Positions 19,661 to 28,900 of a DNA stretch of 30,000 nucleotides are shown piece after piece (position 1 is the stretch's first letter; every line of letters begins with the position of its first letter). The stretch comes from Symbiodinium natans (taxonomy: Eukaryota > Sar > Dinophyceae > Suessiales > Symbiodiniaceae). The notes beneath the pieces are model-generated. The model was not told where the DNA came from. It ran no database searches and saw only the letters and a list, made by a program, of their open reading frames with translations. The position numbers and the translations under genes were made by a program. The DNA lies in contig CAJNDS010001102.1 of the NCBI GenBank assembly GCA_905221605.1, forward strand, positions 1 through 30,000, given 5' to 3'.

Positions 19661-20113
19661 TATGCGGCTCAACCCTAAACCCTTAACCCTTAACCCTAAA
19701 CCCTAATTAATATGGGCAGGCTCTGCTGAGATGCCACGCTCTGATCTGAAGAGCAGACTCTGCTGGCTCCCGCTGTTAGGGTTTAATGGTTTAATTAGGG
19801 TTTAGGGTTTTGGGTTCAGGGTTCCAGGGTTCAGGGTTCAGGACTTAGGGTTTAACTTGTTTAGGGTTCAGTTAGCTGGGGTTTCTGTTTTGTTTTGTTT
19901 CTGTTTTGGAGCGGTCGAGCTCAGCTTTTTTAAGAAAGCAAGCACGCGGTGTCTGAAGGTGCCCAAAACAATCTGGTTGCAAGTGCAGCTGCATGTCTGT
20001 CGCACACATGTCTGGATTGAACATTTGGTTGACAAATTTATTGTTGTCTGCACATGAAAAGTTTCGGCTGGCCTTAATTACTGTTCTTAAAATTTTGGGA
20101 CTCTGAGAGAGCC
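19661..20113 (+). promoter_or_regulatory. Upstream region of transposase-like gene
   Basis: It contains residual CCCTAAA/TTCAGGG words up to about 19865, then unique sequence. No TATA box is evident, which is usual in dinoflagellates. Start context at the ATG is GAGAGCCATGG. A trans-splicing acceptor could be one of the AGs at 20105-20111, but nothing decides this. Confidence 0.25.
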
Positions 20114-20451
20114 ATGGGCAAAGTTCTGAAGAAACCTTCTGCGAACAAGTCGACAAAGAAGCCTGCTGCGAAGCTTCCCCCGTCTCCTCTTCCTGAGTCT
20201 GAGGCGTCTGGTCTGTGCACGCCAGACAAGAAGCCTGCCCCGCAGACCCCCAAGGCCCCTCTGAAGGAGAAACCTGACGACCTGGGGTACTCTCAACAGT
20301 CTCCGGAGTCTGACGCAACCACTCTGCAGATGGAGGGCGTGAGCGAGGAGGCCCTCTTGAACGCCCCTGAGCCCTTTCTTGGGATCTGGGACAGTCTGTC
20401 CGAAGATCAGAAGGATCACCTGCGGAACTTGAACTCTGATCCGCTAGCAGA
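20114..20451 (+). CDS. Exon 1 of transposase-like gene
   Basis: Starts MGKVLKKPSANKSTKKPAAK and ends with an acidic stretch (SLSEDQKDHLRNLNSDPLAE). The open frame stops at TAG 20453-20455. A GT at 20452 would splice it in phase 2 to exon 2. It could instead be a separate 113-residue protein. Confidence 0.5.
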
Positions 20452-23400
20452 GTAGTTTAGTTGGCTTCTGTCCAAAGGATCTTGGCCAGTCGCAGGCTGA
20501 TTCGGCTCACGGCTTGCGCTTAAAAAAACATTCTGCTTCGCTCCTTGCTTCGCTCGTGTCTGAGACAGTCCTGCTGCAGTTTGAGTTTGGAAGCTTGGTT
20601 GATTCTGTTTCGCTGATTTTTTGGCACAGAAGCTCTGTACTCTGAAGAGAGTCTAGCATGGCTGCGAATGCTGCGAGCTCTGCTGCCACCTACGCTGCTG
20701 TTCTGACTCTGAAGCGACGCTTCGGGTTCTGCGAAGAAGCTGCAGTCGAGATCTGTGCCTTTCTCGATCTGCCTGGCTGCGACAAGTGGTGGTGTCTGGC
20801 CACTGGTGAGCAATTCACCGATCTGGCTGACGGAGGCTCTGCTCGGAGCTGGACACTTTCTGGGTGGCTCTGCAGCAGACGAGATGTCTCTGTCGGATCT
20901 CGTCTGTGGCTGCCTTGGGCCTCTCGGGTCCATGTGATGTCTGCAGAAGACATCTCTGAGCTGGGCCACTCTGAGGCCCAGACCCCCACTTCTGAGCGTT
21001 CTTCTGTCTGCGAGGCGGACTCTGAGTGGGAAGACGTAGAGGGCTCTGAGTCTGAGACTTCGGTAGCTCTGTGAAGCAGCCAAGCAAAAGGTTTTGAATC
21101 TGAGACTTCTGTGGCTCTGTAAAGCAGCGAAGCAAAAGGTCGGAGGAGTCTGAGGGATGGAGTTTCTTGCCCCGTCTGTTGACTGCCTGGCTTCTGCAGA
21201 TAAGGCACCTCTCTGCCACTCATGTTTTTGTTCTGCAGGCAGGCCATTTTGGCCACAAGACTGCTTGTCTGTAGGCAGCTAGATCTCGCAGCAATGGCTG
21301 TGGAGATTTCTTCTTCTGAAGATGAAATGGCTCAGCAGCCTGAGACCGCAAGGTCTGCTTTGGTTCTACCCTCTGCAAGCTCTGCTCTGGTACCAGCAGA
21401 CCCAGCAGACAAGTCTGGAGGCAGCTTAGCTTCTCTGTGTGCTTCTTGCTTGAGAGATGAAGTTAAGGAAACCCTGCTCTCAGATTTCTGGCAATTTCCT
21501 GAATTCCAGGATCCGGAGGCTGAAGTCTTAAGCTTCAGGGGTTCTTGTCTTGAGACTTAGACCAGGGCCCGAAGGCTGAAGTCTTAAGCTTAAGGGACTC
21601 TTGTCTTGAGACTTAATTACAGGAAGCAATTTAAACTTAAGGCTTCTTGGTCCCCCCCCCCCCCGTCGCCGAATTCATTATTGCCACCCTTTATTATTGT
21701 CATTTTCGAGGCCCGTAAGGGGTACCCTTGCCGGACTTGTTTTCGAGCTCCGGCGGATAAGGATTTTAGTAAGGAAACCGAGCTTTCAGACCTGTGCCGG
21801 TTTCCTGAATTCCAGGACCCGAAGGCTGAAGTCTTAAGCTTCAGGGACTCTTCTCTTCAGACTTAGACCAGGACCCGAAGGCTGAAGTCTTAAGCTTCAG
21901 GGACTCTTCTCTTCAGACTTAGACCAGGACCCGAAGGCTGAAGTCTTAAGCTTCAGGGACTCTTCTCTTCAGACTTAGACCAGGACCCGAAGGCTGAAGT
22001 CTTAAGCTTCAGGGACTCTTCTCTTCAGACTTAGACCAGGACCCGAAGGCTGAAGTCTTAAGCTTCAGGGACTTTTCTCTTCAGACTTAGACCAGGACCC
22101 GAAGGCTGAAGTCTTAAGCTTCAGGGACTTTTCTCTTCAGACTTAGACCAGGACCCGAAGGCTGAAGTCTTAAGCTTCAGGGACTCTTCTCTTCAGACTT
22201 AGACCAGGACCCGAAGGCTGAAGTCTTAAGCTTCAGGGACTGTTCTCTTCAGACTTAGACCAGGACCCGAAGGCTGAAGTCTTAAGCTTCAGCGACTCTT
22301 CTCTTCAGACTTAGACCAGGACCCGAAGGCTGAAGTCTTAAGCTTCAGGGACTTTTCTCTTCAGACTTAGACTAGGACCCGAAGGCTGAAGTCTTAAGCT
22401 TCAGGGACTGTTCTCTTCAGACTTAGACCAGGACCCGAAGGCTGAAGGATCGTCTGAGGGACTCGATCTTGTCTTTTTCTTCTTCTTGATATTATTCTCA
22501 GCACTCTGCCAAGTTCTTCTGCTGGCAGGCTTCTGGCCGCGGACTGAGAAGCAGACGACCTTGCTGCGGTTCTGCAAGCCTGACCACCCGGAAGCTTACC
22601 TGCCGGCTCTGCGAGACAAGCCCGCTCCGCAAGCCAAAGGCAGGCCTATGTCTGAGGCCATGAAGCAGGTTCTCAGAGAAGTTGCATCTGAGCAAGCTGC
22701 TAAAGCAGCCTCTGAGAAGCGGCGCCTCGAGCAATCTGGTGTTCGCCAAGAGTTTGAGAGGAGGCGGAGGCAGGGCGGCAGGCCCAAGGGCCGCAGGGCC
22801 AGCCGTAGCTCTGAGATGCCTCTGGCGGTCCAGCATGCTCTGACGCTGAAGATGAAGAAAGCGCTGCCTGACTTCAGCTCTGAGCACACCTTGCTGACAG
22901 CGATGAGCAAGAAGATGGGCTTGTCTTTGATGAAGGTCCGGAAGATCTGGCAGCGCAGAGACATTCTGGCGAGGTTGCAGAAGCACCATGGCTTCGCTCT
23001 GCAACCTCACGTCTCTACTGGGGCCAAAGGCCTGAAGAGGACTGCGACGCAGCGCCGGTATCGTGGATACCGTCTGCCTGGTGGTGGGAGGAAGTCTGCC
23101 TTCACGGCTGTCCGAGACAGTCTGCTTGTCTGGTTTGAGACCCAGCGCTGCCACGGCCACTCTGTCAAGAAGGTCCACATTCTGGAGCAGTGGCGTCTGC
23201 TGATGACGAAGGAGCTTCTGGATCTGCGGCAGCAGTCTGAGGCTGCTGTGGACCGCCACGAGCGAGCCGCTCTGCTTCAACTGGTCTCTGAAGGTGAGAA
23301 GCAGCTCAAGTCTTCTGCGGTGGACTCTGGAAGGAACCGTCTCAAGCAGTTGATGAAAGATCTGCGAGCGAAGGACATGGTCCCGGACCTGAAGACTCAG

Positions 23401-25394
23401 GTCTCTGAGGTTGACGAGGTGGTTCGTGCAAAGTTGACCTACCAGGCCCTGGACCACACCCTCTGGTTGACCTGTTTCGGCCCTGAGGCAGAACTGCGGG
23501 AAAGGGTCAGCAAACCTGCTGTTCTGCGTGCCAACCTGCAGTCCATGGTCCTGCTCTTCGCCGACCAGGTGCCCCTGTGGTTGAAGTCTGGTTCTGAGAA
23601 GGAGGTGTATGCGAAATGGGAGTCTGACCCGTACCCGCAGTCTCTGCTGAGACAAGAGCTTCTGGACCACCACACCCGCACTCTTGCTGACCGGACCTCC
23701 GACAGCCAGGTGCCGCCTCTGCTGTCGGCTGAGCTGCCTGCTGTGACTGAGAAACGCAAGAACTCTGGACAGCGTCAGAAACGGTCTTTTGCTGACCCTG
23801 ATGCACACAGGTACCGTCTGACGTACGAGGCCAGACAGGGTCTGTACAACCTCTGCTCCGATGCTCCTCTTGTGGGCAAGGTGCTGCCGGGTCTGTTAGT
23901 TGTTCATGGAGCGCATGCTCGATTGAACAACATAGACTCTGCTGGCAAGTTCATCTCTGATGAGACCTTCGAATACAACGGCACTCTGGTGGTGCGGAAG
24001 GCGAAGACCTCTGCCGGCCGTCTGCTCTTTGGCTGGCGGAAAGCCAGACAGTCTGACCCAGAACTCTTCAGACGTATCTCTGTGATGAGTCAGCCGTCTG
24101 CGAACGTAGATGGCGTCATCTACGTCTGGGCCCAGCAGGAGCTGGCGGCTCTGACGCCTGTCTGCATCCAGCAGCGAGACTGCTACGCTGCGGCCTGGTC
24201 CTCCTCTGCCGCCGAGTCTCTGCTTTACAGCAACCGTCTGCAGACCATTATTGGTCCTAAGATGACTGCGAGTCTGCAGTTGACTGACACAGACTTCTCT
24301 CGGAGCTTCAAGAGTCTGTGTCGCTCTGAAATGGATCGTCTGAGGCCAGCAAGGGGTTTCTGAAGTGTCTTCAGGGTCTCTGAGCGATTGTTTCTTCTGA
24401 AGCTCATCTGTTCCCTTGTCAGGCATGCTGGCCAGACAGCTCTGTTCGCCTCTGGGAACAAGGAGATCTGGCACTGCTCCCACCTCGATCTGATCCGCTG
24501 TGTGGTCTCTGCACAAGACGAGATGTCTCGCAGGCAGGACGAGAAGGACTGGATCGTTTCTGGTCTGAGGCGGAATGGCATTCTGGCTTACAAGCCTGAC
24601 TTGAGCTCTGGCAAACTGGTGCCTCTGACGGATGCAGAGTGCTGCGGCCAAAGCATGGGTCTTTAGGCTGCATATATTGAGGTCTGACGATTTCATAACG
24701 ATCTGATGCTTCTGTAACTGGCACTCTGTCTTTCTTAACTGACGACGTAGCTTTTTCTTTTGCAGGCTCTGCTCGCACGAAGCCATCCTGGTTGGAGGAC
24801 CGCTTCCTCTGGCGTGTGGGCTCTGTGCCTGTGAAGCCGGACTGGTCTGCCATCGCTGGCGCCCAAGCCGTTGCGGATCTGGTGGAGTGGTCGCTGAACC
24901 ATCCTCACGTGCTGTCCTCTGAAGAGGAAGCTCTGCTCGCTGTGCCTGAACTCCCCGAGGATCTGCAAATCCCGTGCATTGAGTCTGGGGTTCTGACCCT
25001 GAGTCTGGATCTTCAGAGGACAGCCTGGCGGAAGCAGCTGGCCACCTCTGATGACGCTCTGGCAAAGAAGCGGGAACGCAGGGATGTCAAGGCCATGCTG
25101 GCTCTGGCTAAGAAGAAGCTGCATGGCAAGCTTCTGGAGGCCATGAGGCATCGTCTGAAGACGATGTCTCAGCAGCAAGCTCTGGCTCGTCTGGTTCCTC
25201 GTGCTGCTGAGCCCAAATCTCAGACAAAGAAGTCTGTCAAGAAGAATCTGCTCAAGACTGCAAGCAAAGCTGTGGTCAAGAAGATGGGTCTGGCCAAGGC
25301 CCTGAAAGAGCAGAAGGCTCTGGAGGACCAAGAGGCTCTGGAGGAGCAGAGTGGCTCTGCCAAGCCACCCAGCACAGGCCGGGTGTACGTATAG
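20114..25394 (+). CDS. Pogo/Tc5-like DDE/D transposase-related protein, six exons
   Basis: Exons 20114-20451, 20648-21070, 21239-21540, 22529-24344, 24423-24658 and 24766-25394 join to 3,744 nt, 1,247 residues. The N terminus is Lys/Pro/Ala-rich (KKPSANKSTKKPAAK), nuclear-signal-like. A helix-turn-helix-like stretch lies at about residues 475-498 and a CENP-B/pogo-type RGYRLPGGGRK at about 530-545. Candidate catalytic aspartates are D700 (LLFADQVPLWLK), D905 (CIQQRDCYAAAW) and D941 (SLQLTDTDFSRSFK). The last is very like the 'LQPlD.gi...FK' context of pogo transposases, with 36 residues between the second and third. The C terminus is a long Lys-rich helical tail. Family knowledge: pogo/Tc5 enzymes bind terminal repeats and cut DNA. 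I saw no terminal inverted repeats, so it may be domesticated or a degraded element. The exon 1-2 junction is weak; exons 2-6 are well supported by phase. Confidence 0.65.
20648..21070 (+). CDS. Exon 2 of transposase-like gene
   Basis: From ATG 20658 it reads MAANAASSAATYAAVLTLKR, then a Trp/Cys-rich part (GCDKWWCLATGEQF) and an acidic Ser-rich end (SEWEDVEGSESETSVAL). The acceptor at 20646-20647 lacks a pyrimidine tract; translation could start at 20658. Donor CT|GTGAAG joins in phase 2 to 21239. No known domain recognised. Confidence 0.55.
21051..21143 (+). repeat. 48-bp tandem duplication spanning the exon 2 donor
   Basis: TCTGAGACTTCGGTAGCTCTGTGAAGCAGCC... (about 48 bases) is followed at once by a second copy with TCTGTAAAGCAGCG. 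The duplicated piece includes the exon end and the first intron bases, so a second donor (CT|GTAAAG) exists. Confidence 0.75.
21239..21540 (+). CDS. Exon 3 of transposase-like gene
   Basis: Acceptor TTCTGCAG|G. Contains VEISSSEDEMAQQ, a Ser/Ala/Pro-rich linker and LRDEVKETLLSDFWQFPEFQ. Donor GGG|GTTCTT, phase 1. Its last 60 or so bases are the source of the downstream tandem array. Confidence 0.6.
21541..22528 (+). repeat. Intron 3 with 56-bp exon-derived tandem array
   Basis: From about 21,812 to 22,447 a 56-base unit recurs with exact spacing: its AGACCAGGAC word begins at 21865 and every 56 bases to 22425, with few substitutions. Two more diverged copies lie at 21541-21620. The unit includes CTGAAG-tcttaag-CTTCAG, a potential hairpin, and CTCTTCTCTTCAG, an acceptor-like tract. 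A coding relic at 21773-21866 (LSDLCRFPEFQDPKAEVLSF) is a diverged second copy of the exon 3 end. Because 56 is not a multiple of 3, the array cannot encode a repeated peptide. Confidence 0.85.
22529..24344 (+). CDS. Exon 4: DNA-binding and catalytic core
   Basis: Acceptor CTGGCAG|GC, phase 1; donor CTGAG|GCCAGC, phase 2. It is open for the full length and carries RPKGRR basic patches, the helix-turn-helix-like LLTAMSKKMGLSLMKVRKIW, RGYRLPGGGRK and all three candidate catalytic Asp codons (23563, 24178, 24286). The 436-residue and 389-residue minus-strand frames over it are shadows. Confidence 0.8.
24423..24658 (+). CDS. Exon 5 of transposase-like gene
   Basis: Acceptor TTGTCAG|G, donor ATGG|GTCTTT. 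Reads HAGQTALFASGNKEIWHCSH and continues to LVPLTDAECCGQSMG. It follows directly on the third catalytic Asp region, as expected for the post-catalytic part. Both sides of the preceding 78-base intron carry AGGC. Confidence 0.75.
24766..25394 (+). CDS. Exon 6 of transposase-like gene, with stop
   Basis: Acceptor TTTTGCAG|G, phase 1. Reads SARTKPSWLEDRFLWRVGSV, then a Lys/Arg-rich helical tail (KKSVKKNLLKTASKAVVKKM) and ends STGRVYV with TAG at 25392-25394. Confidence 0.75.
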
Positions 25395-25592
25395 GTCGGC
25401 CTTTATGTAGGTCGACCGTATAGTTCGTTTAGGTTCTTCTTTAGCTATACAACACGTTTACAAAACGGGGAAAACACGCATGCTCAATTAACTTATATAT
25501 GCGTGCGAAGCGGGAAACTTCAAATACTATGCGGTTGAGGGTTCCGGTTTATATAGGGCATGCATGCATGTGAGTGCGGCCATCTTCATTTT
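25395..25592. other. Convergent intergenic region
   Basis: 198 bases between two gene 3' ends. It begins with two near-copies, ATAGGTCGGCC and GTAGGTCGACC, and ends with GCATGCATGCATG. No terminator-like or coding signal is seen. It is also the switch point between TCTG-rich and TGCATGCA-rich sequence. Confidence 0.6.
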
Positions 25593-25704
25593 TCACGCGC
25601 GCGGGTTGGAGAAGCCTCCTGTCCATCGCATAGCCGCCATGACAGCATAATGCTCCAGAGCTCGCACACTCATTGTCTTCGGGTGAGTGTGTTCAACGAT
25701 CTTC
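25593..25704 (-). CDS. Minus gene terminal exon (KIVEHTHPKTMSVRALEHYA...)
   Basis: Acceptor GTGCAAG|G, phase 2. Ends VMAAMRWTGGFSNPRA with TGA at 25595-25593. Confidence 0.8.
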
Positions 25705-25956
25705 CTTGCACATGTGGGTGGATGGACAGGGCTGCACGCACGTATGTATGCATGTATCCAGGCCACTCAATTGCAGGCTAGGTACTTCATTTTGGCTATC
25801 AGATCCTCGTCCAGGAAGCAGCTGTAGTATCTTGGGTTGCCAATGTCCGGGATAAAGTCCAGGATCCTTATAGTGAAAGAAGAAAACAAATAGGACACGC
25901 ATGTGTGTGAGCCTATATAAATCGATCTGCTACTTTTTCAACAATATATATATATA

Positions 25957-25988
<32 letters not shown>

Positions 25989-28900
25989 TAATTTTATATT
26001 TATATTTATATTTATATTTATATTTATATTTATATGCACGTATATATCTATAAATACATACATATATATATATATATACTTATACATATATATAGTATAT
26101 ATATATATTATCAAGCATGCATGCACGGATGATCTTCATCGCAAGGCGGGCTGCACATGTTCCAGTATGTGAATTTTTGGTCTGAGCTGGTATCTGAGGA
26201 GGTTCTGGCTCAGTGCCCACTGGACCATCTGGTTGTAGTGGAACCGATAGGACAAGTACGCATGCTGTGCGAGAAGTTCCGGATGGTCGTCGCTGCAGGC
26301 ATCGACATTGAAGTAGCGCCTATAGATCTTATTGCATGGGCATGTCACACAGTGGAGGCTAGGAAGCATTATACCCCATACAGCCAAAAACCCTACAGCC
26401 CAAATCCGAAACCAGGTATTGTATATGTGTGCTGCAGAACGTGTTTTGCATGCATGCATGCATGCTTTTTCAGGCAGGCTTCCCATGCTCAGCAAACAAT
26501 GTCAGCAGCGAGGCCAAAGCGGAAAAGAGATTGGCTCGGCAGGCATCGAGGCGGTCACCAGTCTTCCGGTGCATCTCGCGAGAGAACTCCATCAAAAAGT
26601 AAATCACGAATCTCGAAGCAGCACCTTTCAAGAACTTCTGGGACACCCTTGGGTAGGTCCCAGGTCCATCTGCCAGCATCGTTTTGATAAGGAACAGCTT
26701 GGGGCTCGCTTTGACAGTGACTCCTGCACATTTGCATGCATGCATGCGTGTGAAATCGACTGGATTGCGCTCGCATGCTAGGCAGTACGAACAGCCAATG
26801 ATCCTTCGGAGGCACACCAAGTGAAGTACTTCTGGGCGATGACATCCAGGCGGGCGTCCCTTGATCTGCCATCCAAAACCCCCTTGTCCGAGAAGTCCAA
26901 GAGAGCGCTTGTAATGCAGTCTGGGCTGATCTGCAGATCCAGCACATGCAGGATGTCTGGGAAAATTCCTGTTTCAGCGCTCGGCTCATAAGATGCACAT
27001 GCATGCTAGTCGACTACAGAAAACAGACAAACATGGAAAGAGCTCGGATAAAGTATTAATGAACTTTGGACAGAAAACTCCGAGGTGAGAAGCCAACCAT
27101 GCCAGTGATGACATTCTGCCCATGCACGGCCACCCAGTCTTCTCTGGTCTGCAGCACCCTAGGGCATTGGCACGTGTCAAGGGGAATGCACCCACGCACG
27201 CATGAACTTGTCAGCCGCGCACTTCTACGTGGCAAGGCGCGTCTCTCTGTGCGCTGCATCTGGACCGTACTCTGTGTACAGCATGCGAGCGTCGCCGCCT
27301 GGTTTCAGGATCTGGGTGGCCTGCATGCGTGCAGATTGAAATCGACAAATTTAAAATTCTCTATATATATATATATAACAATTGGCCGCTCCGTCTGTAT
27401 TCATGCATGCGCCTCACAGTAGTGGCAGCATTCGACACGCTTGGAGTGCCATGATCCTCAGCAGCATGCATGCGTATATCTTACTATATATAGGGTTTAT
27501 AGGGTTTATAGGGTTTATAGGGTTTAGGGTTTAGGGTTTAAGGTATAGGGTTTAGGGTTGAGGGTTTATAGTTTACGGTTTATAGGGTTTAGGGTTTATA
27601 AGGTTTAGGGTTTAGGGTTTGTAGGGTTTCAATCACTAGTAGCATGCATGCACACACATATACGCGCGGAGATTCTTTTGAAGTTCAGAATCTTGTGTAG
27701 GAAGTCCTGGTCGCCCTGTAATCCACCGAACACCGCACGCCAGGGTCCGGCGAGCTTCTTGCCAGCATTTAACGACCTGACAGAACCTTTGGGCCACGGA
27801 GATCCGAAAGGATCTGTCTGAGGCCAGCGGCCATCTCCTCAGCAAGCGTGCTTCGGTACACATGAGTGCATGTGCATTCGACTGCATGGATATAAAATCG
27901 TACATGCATGTCATTGCACCGCACGGCGCCTAAACATCGAAATGACCATGCGATAATCTCCAAAAGTAATTTGCGGCAGTCCTGCAAGGCGAAAATATAA
28001 CGCACTATATATATATATATATATAGCTGCATAGGCTGCATATACATGCATGCGCATGATCGATTGTACCGGACTGTCCTCGCCGGAGGTGGTGGTGCTT
28101 CGAATTGCTATCCTTGGAATGCATGCATGTACAAAAACGGAAGCCTCAATCACATGATGCATGCATGCATGAATGCATATTATATATATATATATTTAAG
28201 TGCAGAAGCGGAATTCGTGTGTCCAACGTGTTGGTGCGCCCTGGCACCACCGAAACGAGGCTTAGGAGTTCGAAGTTGGAGCTGCCTGCACGTGTCAAAT
28301 TAATCCATCGATGCAATCTAGATCATGCACGCATGCATGGCTGCATGAGCATGGCACCGAAAACTTCAGCGCCGTCCCCGTAGAGGCGCCAGGGGATCGT
28401 GTTTGCCAAAAGTACCTTCTCAGCAGCATGCGTGCAATATATGTTTTCTAAGAAATATATATATATATATATATATATATTGTAAGAAATATATATATAT
28501 ATATATATATAGATATATTTGCAGTTGAGATACGTCCGAACCGAACGCTTCTTTGACTTGGTCCGATAGATCGCCATTGTTCGCCCAGAAGCGTCTCAGC
28601 TCCTATAGATATAGATAATATATATATATATATATACATATACCATATATGGTATACCCTAAACCCTAAACCCTAAACCTTATAAACCCTAAACCTTATA
28701 AACCCTAAACCCTCAAGGCCAGGATAAATAGTAATGGTATGTGATTCATTACGAGTAGCTCGTACAATAATCCTGCAGTTCACAATCGCAATGCAAGGAA
28801 CCAAAAGGATTCAAGCTGCAGCCCCTTTCAGCCTGCACCCGGTTTGGGAGGTCCAAACCGGGAAGCTCCAAGTCCCTCCAGCCTCTCCAGCCCAAGCCCC

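Noticed and set aside
21812-22447. CRISPR-like array
   Set aside because: The 56-bp unit is a head-to-tail tandem repeat without unique spacers, in eukaryotic intron DNA, and derives from the neighbouring exon.
22498-23808. Minus-strand 436-residue frame
   Set aside because: It is the antisense shadow of exon 4 of the transposase-like gene; composition (Leu/Arg/Gln-rich) follows from the TCTG-rich sense strand. The 389-residue minus frame at 23896-25065 is rejected for the same reason, since it runs across two introns of the sense gene.
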